DNA of 64,000 nt. It comes from Acidobacteriota bacterium (lineage in GTDB: Bacteria > Acidobacteriota > Terriglobia > Terriglobales > Acidobacteriaceae). The translations under genes were made by a program, and so were the position numbers. The DNA lies in contig JAJZVX010000001.1 of NCBI GenBank assembly GCA_021846985.1, positions 186,001 to 250,000 of the forward strand, read 5' to 3'. The notes beneath the pieces are model-generated. The model made no database searches, was not told where the DNA came from, and worked only from the letters and a program-made list of their open reading frames with translations. This document shows positions 54,369 through 63,615 of this stretch, piece after piece. How positions within the stretch are numbered: position 1 is the first letter of the stretch; each line of letters begins with the position of its first letter.

Positions 54369-55964
54369 TCACTCTCCCATGATTTCCGTGCGGCGCACGC
54401 CCTTCCGCGCCCGGTGGAAGAGCAAAACCATGGGAATGCACACCAGGCAAAGATAGCCGAGCAGCCTGAAGTTGTCGGTATACGCCAGCAACGCCGCCTG
54501 CTGTTGGATTCCGCGGTAGAGCGTGCCGGCCGCCTTGGCCAGCGCCGTGCTTGCGCTCGACCCGCCCATCAGATACTTGCTCTGCAATCCGAAAATCGAT
54601 TCCTGCACCAGGGGATTTGTAGAGGTGAGATGCGCGCCCAGGTAGTTCTGGTGAACCTGCGCGCCCCGCACCAGCAGGGTGGTGACGCAGGCAATCCCGA
54701 TGCTGCCGCCAACGTTGCGCATCAGGTTGAAGATGCCGGCTGCGTTCCCGATCTCCTGTTTGCGCAGACGGCTCATGGTCAGCGTGGTCATGGGCACAAA
54801 GACAAAGCCGCTCGCAAGGCCGTTAACCACATTTGGAATCACGATCGACGCAAAGCCGATATTCAGGTTGATGGCGCTCAGCATGAACGTGGAATAGGCC
54901 ATGATGCCCAGCCCGCAAGCCAGCATCAGACGCTCGTCCACATAGCGCCCCAGCACCCCGGCAAGCGCCATGGAGATGATGGCCCCAATGCCGCGCGGGC
55001 TTACTGCCAGCCCGCTGTCAAACGCCGAATAGCCCATCTGCGTCTGCAGAAACAGAGGCAGAAGCGCCGTGATGCCGTAAAGCGCAAAGCCATAGAGCGT
55101 GGCGATTGCCGTTCCGGACAGAAAATCGCGGTTGCCCAGAATGCGCAGTTGCACAATCGGGTCCGTGTGGCGGAACTCCCACACGATGAAGCCCACCATG
55201 GCGGCCACCGAGGCCGCCGTCAGCCACCGGATCCAATCTGCTTCAAACCAGTCCGCCTCCTGCCCTTTGTCCAGCAACAGTTGCAGCGTGCCCAGCCACA
55301 CCGCCATCATCCCAAAGCCCAATGCATCGATGGCCGTCTTCAGAGTATGACGCAGATAAGGTGGATCCTCGATGTACAGATTGGCCATGAACAGAGCCAA
55401 TACGCCCACCGGCACATTGATATAGAAAATCCATCGCCATGAGTAGCTGTCGGTAATCCAACCGCCCAGCGTGGGGCCCACCACCGGCGCCACCACCACG
55501 CCCACGCCATAAACTGCCATTGCCGTGCCGTGTTTTACAGGCGGAAAGCTCTCCAGCAAGATGGACTGCGCCAAGGGCTGCATGCCGCCGCCGCCAAGTC
55601 CCTGCAGCACCCGCGACACAATCAGCATCGGCATCGACAGCGCCATCCCGCACAGCACCGAGGCGCCGGTAAACAGGAGGATGGAAAGCATCAGCAGCCG
55701 CTTGCGGCCGATGCGCCGCGCCACCCATCCCGAAGCTGGCAGCATGATCGCGTTGGCCACTAGATAGCTGGTGAGGACCCACGTGGACTCATCCGTCGAA
55801 GCCGACAGACTTCCCGCCATATGCGGCAGCGCCACGTTGGCCACCGACGAGTCGAGAACCACCATGAAGGTTGAGAGCATTACCGACGCGGCCACCAGCC
55901 ACGGATTCACAGAGGGCTTCCAGTTGCTGTGGTCGATCTCCTGGACTTCCGGCTCTGCCTTCAT
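54369..55964 (-). CDS. DHA2-family (EmrB-like) multidrug exporter
   Basis: 531-residue MFS protein with 14 predicted helices. Family segments: LDSSVANVALPHMAGSL in helix 1, GWVARRIGRKRLLMLS (motif A) and WRWIFYINVPVGVLALF. Proton-driven drug or metabolite export across the inner membrane. Start at ATG 55964; an upstream TTG is less likely. No HlyD/EmrA partner adjoins it, but a TolC/HlyD pair lies 2 kb away. Confidence 0.87.
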   Translation of the reverse strand: MKAEPEVQEIDHSNWKPSVNPWLVAASVMLSTFMVVLDSSVANVALPHMAGSLSASTDESTWVLTSYLVANAIMLPASGWVARRIGRKRLLMLSILLFTGASVLCGMALSMPMLIVSRVLQGLGGGGMQPLAQSILLESFPPVKHGTAMAVYGVGVVVAPVVGPTLGGWITDSYSWRWIFYINVPVGVLALFMANLYIEDPPYLRHTLKTAIDALGFGMMAVWLGTLQLLLDKGQEADWFEADWIRWLTAASVAAMVGFIVWEFRHTDPIVQLRILGNRDFLSGTAIATLYGFALYGITALLPLFLQTQMGYSAFDSGLAVSPRGIGAIISMALAGVLGRYVDERLMLACGLGIMAYSTFMLSAINLNIGFASIVIPNVVNGLASGFVFVPMTTLTMSRLRKQEIGNAAGIFNLMRNVGGSIGIACVTTLLVRGAQVHQNYLGAHLTSTNPLVQESIFGLQSKYLMGGSSASTALAKAAGTLYRGIQQQAALLAYTDNFRLLGYLCLVCIPMVLLFHRARKGVRRTEIMGE

Positions 55965-56243
55965 GCCTCGGGATGCCTCAACGGCTAAGGATGGCAATCG
56001 GATGCAAGCGCTCCCGTGCCGTGGCTGGCAGTTGTGGAGCTCACCTTTGGAACCGATGCTTCAATCTAAGTCTATCTGGGATGCGAAGCGTGTGTGCGTC
56101 TCCCGTGGAACTTCCGCTGCCCGCGCCGCAAGGCCGCTTCCGTGCGCGCCCGCTTTCACATGGTCGAGCAGGGAAGAGGCGCGTCTTTCGATGCTGCGTT
56201 CACAGCCCTGCCGCATGCCCGGGTGAGGGGCCTGCTCCGGCTC

Positions 56244-57230
56244 CTATCGGCCGGGGATCGATTGCTTGCCGTAGTCCTTACTCAGAAACACATCGCTGGT
56301 GTTCGAGCCATGCATCTGCCTGTGGCAGGAGGTGCACGGCGGAGCGGGATTGGTCCGGTCAAGCGCGGTCCTGATGTGGACGCCGGTCGCGTAATTGGGC
56401 ACAGGCTTGTGGCATAGTTCGCACATGGTGTCTACGTTTGCTTTGATCAGCAAGTGCGGATTCGAGCCGCCGTGCGGAAAGTGACAGGCCGTGCATCCCT
56501 CAAGCGTCACAGCGGCGTGCTGATACACAAAAGGCCCGGCCATTTGCGTGTGGCAGTTTGTGCAGACCCGGTTCTGTTGTACCGCCGTGCTGGCCAGCCG
56601 CTCGTCCGGCTTGCCGTGCGGATCGTGGCAGTCCGAACAGCGCAGCAGGCCTTCTTTCACCGGGTGATGATGGGGCAGGGCAAACTGCGGTTTCACGTCT
56701 CCGTGGCACTGGTAGCAAAGCCCGGGCTCGGCGGTGAGCAGAAGGTGTTTCTTCGCGCCGGCGCTGTGTATGCTGTGGCAACTGACGCAGCTCAGGTTTC
56801 CCCTGCCATGGGTCGATCGCTCAAAGCTCGCGTGCTTGCCCGCGTGGCACGTCAGACACATTGCGTCCACCTGCTGCGCGCTGGCCTTTGCCGTGTCAAA
56901 AATCTTTGCAGGGTCTCCGCTTGGAATGTGCGCTTTCGCGTCTCCGTGACAGCTCGCGCAGGTCATCGGTTTGCCGCCCATCTCATGAGCGTGTGGATTG
57001 TCCGCGAAATCCTTTACCGGCGCCGCGTGACATGTGGCGCAGGAGCGGGCTTCCGTCATGTATCCCGCAGTGCGGGTCTGGCTCTGGCTGCCAGTTCCCT
57101 GTGCGGCCGCTATGGCGGTAGCCATCAGCATGCAGAAGCTGAGCATCGTCCGCCGCCAGAGCTGTATGGCCAGTTTTTGCTGCGTTTCCGCTTTCTCGGG
57201 CGAAACTGTGGCTCGCCCTCTTCGACCCAT
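56244..57230 (-). CDS. DmsE/MtrA-like decaheme c-type cytochrome
   Basis: About 328 residues with ten CxxCH heme motifs in order: CATCH, CASCH, CLTCH, CVSCH, CYQCH, CSDCH, CTNCH, CTACH, CELCH and CTSCH. The signal segment is LSFCMLMATAIAAAQG. Resembles the DmsE/MtrA group of periplasmic decahemes that carry electrons to or from the outer membrane. The usual porin partner (MtrB/DmsF type) is not adjacent. Start uncertain: 57230, or 57146 at the signal peptide. Divergent from tetR. Confidence 0.85.
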   Translation of the reverse strand: MGRRGRATVSPEKAETQQKLAIQLWRRTMLSFCMLMATAIAAAQGTGSQSQTRTAGYMTEARSCATCHAAPVKDFADNPHAHEMGGKPMTCASCHGDAKAHIPSGDPAKIFDTAKASAQQVDAMCLTCHAGKHASFERSTHGRGNLSCVSCHSIHSAGAKKHLLLTAEPGLCYQCHGDVKPQFALPHHHPVKEGLLRCSDCHDPHGKPDERLASTAVQQNRVCTNCHTQMAGPFVYQHAAVTLEGCTACHFPHGGSNPHLLIKANVDTMCELCHKPVPNYATGVHIRTALDRTNPAPPCTSCHRQMHGSNTSDVFLSKDYGKQSIPGR

Positions 57231-57472
57231 CGATTCACGTTCCACGAGCACGGCTTGCGCCCCCCAAAAAGTCAGTATAGACACCGTCATGTCCATGCGG
57301 CCTCCGCATTTCGGATGAGGCCGTTCATCTGCGAAGCGCGCTTCGAGCCGCGGCCATTTCCTTGCCGCAGGCGGTAAACCAGTCTGTCCGGCTGGGTCCA
57401 GTGCTTCGGCGGCGCGCAAATTCCAGTTGACAATCAGGCTCGCAGTGTCCACAATGTGACCATCACTCAGAA

Positions 57473-57487
57473 ATGACCAAAAGTCAT
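57473..57487. promoter_or_regulatory. candidate TetR operator
   Basis: ATGAC-CAAAA-GTCAT, a perfect 5+5 inverted repeat with a 5-base spacer, ending 2 bases before the tetR ATG. Placement fits autorepression and possible control of the divergent cytochrome gene. It differs from the GTGA-N6-TCAC sites. Confidence 0.5.
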
Positions 57488-57489
57488 AT

Positions 57490-58176
57490 ATGGCCTCAAG
57501 TCAAAAAGACGAACCGCCTACTGCCAGTTCCGGCCCGCGCCGCCAGCGCCGCGCCGCCGAAACCCGGCTTCGCCTCTTCCGCTGCGCCCTCGATCTATTT
57601 GCCCGGCGCGGTTTCTTCAAAGTCACCGTCGAAGACATTACCGAAGCTGCCGATGTGGGCAAGGGCACTTTCTTCAACTACTTCGAGAGCAAGGATCACG
57701 TGCTTGGCGTGATGGCCGAAATTCAGGCGGCCCGCATGCTGGAGGCCGCTCCCGAGGTGGAGGCGGGCAAGCGCTCGATTCGCGAGGTGCTGCGCCACCT
57801 GGCCCTCAAGCTCTCTGAGGAGCCCGGCAAAACGCCGCAGTTGGCGCGCACCCTCATCTCCTCGTTCCTGACCAGCGAGGTGGTACGCAACCTTATCTAC
57901 GCGCGCTTCGAGGGCATCCGGAAGCTCTTTGCCGCCTATATCGAGCAGGGTCAGAAGCGCGGCGAAATCGATTCGCGCCTGGACAAGGATGCTGTCGCGG
58001 TGCAATTCCAGCAGGCTGTGATGGGAACCATTCTGCTCTGGTCGTTGCATGGGAGCTCGCCGCTCGCGGCGCGGATTGACGAAAGTTTTCAGCACTTCTG
58101 GAGGGCAGTGGCGGCGCCCGCTCCGGAGACGTCGCCCAGGCACCGCCGGGAGGCAAGCGGAGGAAGAACACGATGA
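57490..58176 (+). CDS. TetR-family regulator
   Basis: 228 residues. HTH at about 25-70 (LFARRGFFKVTVEDITEAAD, VGKGTFFNYFESKDHVLG); C-terminal ligand-binding helices follow. It overlaps the tolC gene by 4 bases and heads the exporter operon, so it is the likely local repressor. Ligand unknown. Confidence 0.87.
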   Translation: MASSQKDEPPTASSGPRRQRRAAETRLRLFRCALDLFARRGFFKVTVEDITEAADVGKGTFFNYFESKDHVLGVMAEIQAARMLEAAPEVEAGKRSIREVLRHLALKLSEEPGKTPQLARTLISSFLTSEVVRNLIYARFEGIRKLFAAYIEQGQKRGEIDSRLDKDAVAVQFQQAVMGTILLWSLHGSSPLAARIDESFQHFWRAVAAPAPETSPRHRREASGGRTR

Positions 58177-59513
58177 ACCTCAGATCCGGCCTTCTTGCCG
58201 TGGCAACGAGCGCGGTCCTGCTTGGCGGCCATGGAGTCTTTGCGCAGCAGGCCGCGCCTTACCGCCTCACCCTGCAGGACGCCATTCAAAAGGCCCTTCA
58301 GGCTAACCTCGGCGTCCTGCTTGCCTCCACCAGCGTGGACGAAGCCCAGGGCACGCGCCTGCGGCGCCTTTCCGCCGCGCTGCTGCCCCGCGTCAATGCC
58401 CAAACCTACGCCAACTACCAGAATCGCGATCTACGCGCCTTTGGTCTTACACTGCCCGGCATGCCTGAAGTGGTGGGTCCGTTTTCCAACTACGATTTTC
58501 GCGTCTATGCACAGCAGAACGTGGTCGATCTGCAAAGTTACCGTTCCTACAAGGCCAGCCAACAGGCCCTTGCCGCCGGCAAGCTCAGCTACCAGGATGC
58601 GCGCGATCTCGTCGTCCGCTCCATTGCGGCGCTTTACCTCGATGCGCAGTCGGCCGGCGCACGCGTGCAGGCGGCTCGTTCCCGCGTGACCGACTCCGAA
58701 GCACTTGAGAAGCTTGCCAGAGACAAGCACGCTGCCGGAACCGCAACCGGCGTCGATGTGCTGCGCGCCCAGGTTCAGCTTGCCAACGACCGGCAGACAT
58801 TGCTCGTGGAGCAGACTCTTTATAAACAGGCGCTGCTGGCTCTGGCGCGTAATCTTGGCATGGCGCCGGACACGCCTCTCGAACTTGCCCAGTCGCTCGT
58901 CTACCAGCCGCTGGATGAATCCCAGCCCGCCTCCCTGATCTCGTCCGCGCTGCTCGAACGCGCCGATTACCGCTCGCTGGCCGTCCAGCGCCAGAGCCTG
59001 GTGGAACAGCAGAGCGCCAACCGCGCCCGCAGATATCCGAAGTTGAGCCTCAACGGCAATTTCGGCGGCATTGGCCGCAGCGTGGGTGGCGTGCAGGGCA
59101 CGGGCATTCTTCAGGGGCAGATCGACTACACCATTTTTGACCGCGATCGCGACGGGGAAGCGCTGGAGCTGGCCAGCCGGGTGCGCCGCGTCGATGACCA
59201 GATTGCCGATCTGCGCCGCGGCATCGACGAAGATATTCGCGCTGCCCTGCTCAATCTCGATTCCGCCGCCCAGCAGGTCACTGTGGCCCGCGACGGCCAG
59301 GCTCTTGCCGAGCGCGAGCTGCAGATGACGCGCGACCGCTTCCAGGCCGGCACCGCCAACAACGTCGAGGTGGTCACTGCGCAGGACGAACTGGCCCGCG
59401 CGCAGGAAAACTACATTCTCGCCGTCTCCAATCACGTGGATGCTAAGTTCGCCCTGGCCCGCGCCATGGGCGATACCGAGAAGAACATTGTGCAGTTCAT
59501 GGGAAATCCTTAG
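58173..59513 (+). CDS. TolC-like outer-membrane efflux protein
   Basis: 446 residues with a signal peptide (LLAVATSAVLLGGHGVFAQQ) and the two OEP-type repeats of coiled-coil helices (LRRLSAALLPRVNAQTYAN in the first, REL-rich helices near 370-420 in the second). Forms the outer-membrane channel for the HlyD/ABC exporter encoded next. 53 bases before hlyD. Confidence 0.87.
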   Translation: MNLRSGLLAVATSAVLLGGHGVFAQQAAPYRLTLQDAIQKALQANLGVLLASTSVDEAQGTRLRRLSAALLPRVNAQTYANYQNRDLRAFGLTLPGMPEVVGPFSNYDFRVYAQQNVVDLQSYRSYKASQQALAAGKLSYQDARDLVVRSIAALYLDAQSAGARVQAARSRVTDSEALEKLARDKHAAGTATGVDVLRAQVQLANDRQTLLVEQTLYKQALLALARNLGMAPDTPLELAQSLVYQPLDESQPASLISSALLERADYRSLAVQRQSLVEQQSANRARRYPKLSLNGNFGGIGRSVGGVQGTGILQGQIDYTIFDRDRDGEALELASRVRRVDDQIADLRRGIDEDIRAALLNLDSAAQQVTVARDGQALAERELQMTRDRFQAGTANNVEVVTAQDELARAQENYILAVSNHVDAKFALARAMGDTEKNIVQFMGNP

Positions 59514-59566
59514 CCCGCGCTTTTACCCAAGCCGTGCTCCCGATTTCCATGTGCGAGGTTCCTGCC

Positions 59567-60580
59567 ATGAAGCGACTGATTCCTCTTCTGATTCTGCTGG
59601 CCGCGGCCGTTGCCGCCGGGGTCTATTTTTACCCGCGCCTGCGTCCAAAGCCGCTGCCGGTTAACCAGCTCACGTTCTCCGGCAACATTGAGGCCCATGA
59701 AAGTCTGGTAGGTTTCAAAGTCCCTGGCCGCATCGTAGATCTGCCCATTGAAGAAGGCCAGCAGGTGACGGCAGGCGCTCTTCTGGCGCGACTGGAGAAT
59801 GCCGACTACCGGCAGAAGGTCCGCATCGACGAGGCCTCGGTGCGCGTGCGCCAGTCCGATCTTGCCCTCGCCCTTGCCGGCACCCGCGAGCAGGAGGTAA
59901 AGGCCTCGCAGCAGGCCATGCTCGACGCCCGTGCCGACCTCGCCCAGAAAAGGCTCGATGCCGATCGCGCGCGGCAGCTCTTTGCCAAAGACGAAGTCTC
60001 CGCGCAGGATCGCGATCTGGCCGTCACCGCGCTGACGCGCGCCCAGGCCGCATACAAAGCATCTCAGGAGCGCTACAGCGAGGCCGTCGAGGGCAGCCGC
60101 AAGGAAGATATCGCCATTGCCCGCGCCAATCTGGCTCAGGCCGATGCCAATCTCGGCCTCTCGCGCATCGATTTTGGCTACACCACGTTGAACGCGCCTA
60201 TGAGCGGCGTGATCACGGTTCGCCAGGCGGAGTTGGGCGAGGTTCTCCAGCCTGGTTCACCGGTCGTCAGCCTCGCCGATCTCGACCACATCTGGCTCCG
60301 CGCCTACGTTGCGGAAACCGATCTGGGCCGCATTCGCTGGGGCCAGTCCGCCGTCATCACCACCGATACCTATCCTGGCAGGCTGTACCACGGACGCATC
60401 TCGTTTATCTCGCCCGACGCCGAGTTCACTCCCAAGAGCGTGCAGACGTTCAAGGAGCGCGTCACCCTGGTCTACCGCATCAAGATCGACATCGACAATC
60501 CCAGCCACGAACTGAAGCCCGGCATGCCCGCCGATGCGCGCATCGAACTGGCCCCGGCCGCTGCCATGCCTGCCAGGTAA
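59567..60580 (+). CDS. HlyD/YbhG-type membrane-fusion protein
   Basis: 337 residues: N-terminal membrane anchor (LIPLLILLAAAVAAGVYFY), lipoyl halves around GNIEAHESLVGFKVPGRIVD and NAPMSGVITVRQAELG, and a long coiled-coil hairpin between them (about 85-185). Start ATG 59567; two in-frame starts up to 59534 are possible. The stop overlaps the first ABC gene by 1 base. Confidence 0.87.
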   Translation: MKRLIPLLILLAAAVAAGVYFYPRLRPKPLPVNQLTFSGNIEAHESLVGFKVPGRIVDLPIEEGQQVTAGALLARLENADYRQKVRIDEASVRVRQSDLALALAGTREQEVKASQQAMLDARADLAQKRLDADRARQLFAKDEVSAQDRDLAVTALTRAQAAYKASQERYSEAVEGSRKEDIAIARANLAQADANLGLSRIDFGYTTLNAPMSGVITVRQAELGEVLQPGSPVVSLADLDHIWLRAYVAETDLGRIRWGQSAVITTDTYPGRLYHGRISFISPDAEFTPKSVQTFKERVTLVYRIKIDIDNPSHELKPGMPADARIELAPAAAMPAR

Positions 60581-61524
60581 TGACGGAAAAGCTCCAATCC
60601 GCGATCGTCGTCGATGGGCTCACCCGCAGTTTTCCCGGTGTCCGCGCCGTCGAGGCTCTCAGTTTCGAGGTCGGCCCCGGCGAAATCTTCGGCCTGGTCG
60701 GACCCGACGGAGCAGGGAAGACCACCACGCTGCGCATGTTGGCCGGTGTACTGTCGCCTGATGAGGGCAGCGTGTTGGTGGCTGGGGTGGATGTTGTTCG
60801 CGATCCCGAAGCGGCCAAACACGCGCTCAGTTACATGCCGCAGCGCTTTGGCCTCTATGAAGATCTCACCGTGGACGAGAACATCCGCTTCTATGCCGAT
60901 CTCTTCGGCGTGCGTGGGGCGGAGCGCAACACGCGATCCGCGCAGTTGCTGCAGGCCGCGGGCATGAGCGAATTCCGCCGCCGCCTTGCCGGCAAGCTTT
61001 CGGGCGGCATGAAGCAGAAGCTTGGCCTGGTGTGCGCGCTTATTCATCGCCCCAGGGTGATCCTTCTCGACGAGCCCACCACCGGCGTCGATCCGGTCTC
61101 ACGGCGCGACTTCTGGCGCATTCTCTATGAACTGGTCGCCGAAGGCGTGGCCATCCTCACCTCTACCGCCTATCTCGATGAGGCCGAGCGCTGCCATCGC
61201 GTGGCGCTGCTCCATCAGGGCAAGCTTCTTTTCTGCGATACGCCCGCCAACCTGAAATCCCGCCTCGGCAAAGACGTTCTCTCCGTGACTTCGTCCGATC
61301 CGCGTCGCGTACGCGGCGTGCTCGAACAGGCCGCGGGCATCTCCAGCCTCGTACTCACCGGCGACAGGGTTCATGCTGTGGTTGATCGCGCCATGCGCCG
61401 CATTCCGGAGTTCCAGGCCCTTCTGGCTGCCGCAGGCGTTTCATTCGACGCCATGCAGCAGGTGGCGCCCACCATCGAAGATCTGTTTGTCGATGCCGTC
61501 AGCGGAGGTGCGCCCCATGCCTGA
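60580..61524 (+). CDS. ABC transporter ATPase, YbhF-like (first)
   Basis: 314 residues with Walker A GPDGAGKTTTLRML, signature LSGGMKQKLGLVCALIHRP and Walker B VILLDEPTTGVDP. With the next gene it forms the two halves that are fused in E. coli YbhF. Overlaps its neighbours by 1 and 8 bases. Confidence 0.9.
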   Translation: MTEKLQSAIVVDGLTRSFPGVRAVEALSFEVGPGEIFGLVGPDGAGKTTTLRMLAGVLSPDEGSVLVAGVDVVRDPEAAKHALSYMPQRFGLYEDLTVDENIRFYADLFGVRGAERNTRSAQLLQAAGMSEFRRRLAGKLSGGMKQKLGLVCALIHRPRVILLDEPTTGVDPVSRRDFWRILYELVAEGVAILTSTAYLDEAERCHRVALLHQGKLLFCDTPANLKSRLGKDVLSVTSSDPRRVRGVLEQAAGISSLVLTGDRVHAVVDRAMRRIPEFQALLAAAGVSFDAMQQVAPTIEDLFVDAVSGGAPHA

Positions 61525-62473
61525 GCCCCCCTGCTCTGTCGTCATTGAAAACCTCGTCAAGCGCTTCGGCAGCTTTGTAGCTGTGGACCACATTAATCTG
61601 GCCGTCCGCAAGGGCGAGGTCTTTGGCTTCCTTGGTCCCAACGGGGCGGGCAAGTCTACCACCATTCGCATGCTCTGCGGCCTGTTGCGGCCAACCTCCG
61701 GCCGCGCCCTGGTGGCTGGCATCGACGTAGCCCGCAAGCCCGAGGCGGTGCGCCAGAAGATCGGCTACATGTCGCAAAAGTTTTCGCTCTATAACGACCT
61801 CAAGGTGATCGAAAACCTGCGTCTCTTTGCTGGCCTCTACAGCGTGCCTGCCGGAGAATTGCGCGGCCGCATCGACTGGGCTCTGGAAATGGCTAATCTC
61901 AAAGGCCAGGAGAATCTCATCACAGGCACGTTACCGGGAGGATGGAAGCAGCGTCTTGCTCTCGGCAGCGCCGTCCTCCACCGCCCGCCCATCCTCTTCC
62001 TCGACGAGCCTACATCGGGCGTCGATCCGATCTCCCGCCGCCAGTTCTGGGATCTGATTCACGAGATGGCGCAGGAGGGCGTGACGGTTTTCGTAACCAC
62101 TCACTATATGGAAGAGGCTGAGTATTGCAATCGTCTTGCCCTCATCTTTCGCGGCAAGATGGTGACGCTTGGCACGCCCACCGAGCTCAAGCGCGATTCG
62201 ATGAAGGGAGATCTGCTCCTTGTGGAGTGCGACTCGCTTGGTCGTGCCGTTGAAGCTCTCCAGTCCGCACCGGGCGTTCTCGATGCCGCTGTCTTCGGCA
62301 GCGCGCTCCATCTCGTCGTCGCCGGCGCAGCCGAGGCCTCGCCGCGGATTCGTTCCTATCTTGCGGAGCGCGGCATTGCCGTTCGGCGCATCGAGCAGAT
62401 CCGCCCCAGCCTGGAGGATGTCTTTGTCTCCCTCACCGCCGGGCACGGAGCCCGCCAGGAGGCCACAGCATGA
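61517..62473 (+). CDS. ABC transporter ATPase, YbhF-like (second)
   Basis: 318 residues: Walker A GPNGAGKSTTIRMLCG, Walker B ILFLDEPTSGVDP. The signature region LPGGWKQRLALGSAVLH differs from LSGGQ (PGGW). Start at ATG 61517, inside the end of the previous gene; a longer start is an alternative frame over that gene. Overlaps the permease gene by 4 bases. Confidence 0.9.
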   Translation: MPEPPCSVVIENLVKRFGSFVAVDHINLAVRKGEVFGFLGPNGAGKSTTIRMLCGLLRPTSGRALVAGIDVARKPEAVRQKIGYMSQKFSLYNDLKVIENLRLFAGLYSVPAGELRGRIDWALEMANLKGQENLITGTLPGGWKQRLALGSAVLHRPPILFLDEPTSGVDPISRRQFWDLIHEMAQEGVTVFVTTHYMEEAEYCNRLALIFRGKMVTLGTPTELKRDSMKGDLLLVECDSLGRAVEALQSAPGVLDAAVFGSALHLVVAGAAEASPRIRSYLAERGIAVRRIEQIRPSLEDVFVSLTAGHGARQEATA

Positions 62474-63603
62474 GTCTCATCCGCCTGCTCGCCGTTGCCA
62501 GAAAGGAGATCATCCACATCCGCCGCGATGTGCGCAGCCTCTTTATTGTCGTTATCATGCCGGTTACGCTTATGCTTCTCTTCGGCTACGGCGTCAGCCT
62601 CGACCTCAAGCATCTTCCCATCTGCGTCTACGATCAAGACGGCAGCCAGCAAAGCCAGGATATGCTCAAGCGTTTCCAGGCCAGCGAATACTTCCACATT
62701 GAACGCGCCGTCAACAGTTACTCCGCCGTTTCGCGTGCCCTCGACGACGGCAGCGCCAAGATGGCCCTCGTCATTCCCTGGGATTTCTCCCGCCGCCTGC
62801 GCGATGGCGCTCCCGTTTCCGTGCAGGCGCTTGTGGACGCTACTGACGACAACACCGCCAACATCCTCATCGGCTACACGCAGGCCGTGCTACAGAGCTA
62901 CTCGGCGCGGCTGCAGACGGACTGGCTTCAGCAGCGCGGTCAGCTTCTGCAGCCCGCCACGGTCAGCGTGGAAACACGTACCTGGTACAACGAAGACCTG
63001 GAAAGCAGCGACTTCATTGTTCCCGGCGTGCTGGCCCTGGTCATGTCTGTCATTGGTACGTTCCTTACCTCGCTCACCATTGCCCGCGAGTGGGAGCGCG
63101 GCTCGATGGAGCAGCTCATCTCCACCCCCGTCACCGCCATGGAGATCATGCTCGGAAAGCTCATCCCCTATTTCGTCCTGGGCATGTTCGATGTTGCCGT
63201 CTGCGCCGTCATTGCCATTGTCTGGTTCCAAGTTCCGTTCCGCGGCTCATTTCTCACGCTTGCTGTCAGCTCCGCGCTCTTTCTTACCGTCGTGCTCGCC
63301 CTGGGATTTTTCATCTCCGTGGCTGCAAAAAATCAGTTTGCCGCCAGCCAGATCGCGCTGCTGGTCACGTTTCTTCCCGCGTTTCTGCTCTCCGGCTTCC
63401 TGTTTTCTATTGAGCAGATGCCGGTTTTCCTGCAGTGGTTCACGTACATCATTCCCGCGCGCTACTTTGTTTCGGTGCTGAAGGATGTTTTCCTCAAGGA
63501 CACCCCCATGGCCATGCTTTCCGCTCAGTTGATTCCTCTGGCCGCTTTTGCCTGCGTGCTCGCTTTGGTTGCCGCTCGAACCTTCCACAAGAGGCTGGAA
63601 TAA
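62470..63603 (+). CDS. ABC-2 type permease, YbhS/YbhR-like (first)
   Basis: 377 residues: a helix at ~25-45, a large periplasmic loop (~50-175), then five helices from ~180. N-terminal ARKEIIHIRRDVRSL is typical of YbhS/YbhR-type exporters of drugs or lipids. Pairs with the permease that begins 12 bases later. Confidence 0.87.
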   Translation: MSLIRLLAVARKEIIHIRRDVRSLFIVVIMPVTLMLLFGYGVSLDLKHLPICVYDQDGSQQSQDMLKRFQASEYFHIERAVNSYSAVSRALDDGSAKMALVIPWDFSRRLRDGAPVSVQALVDATDDNTANILIGYTQAVLQSYSARLQTDWLQQRGQLLQPATVSVETRTWYNEDLESSDFIVPGVLALVMSVIGTFLTSLTIAREWERGSMEQLISTPVTAMEIMLGKLIPYFVLGMFDVAVCAVIAIVWFQVPFRGSFLTLAVSSALFLTVVLALGFFISVAAKNQFAASQIALLVTFLPAFLLSGFLFSIEQMPVFLQWFTYIIPARYFVSVLKDVFLKDTPMAMLSAQLIPLAAFACVLALVAARTFHKRLE

Positions 63604-63615
63604 AGGAGAATCCGC

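Noticed and set aside
57451-57470. GTGACCATCAC near tetR as another CRP/FNR-like site
   Set aside because: The half-sites are only 3 bases apart instead of 6, so it does not fit the motif.
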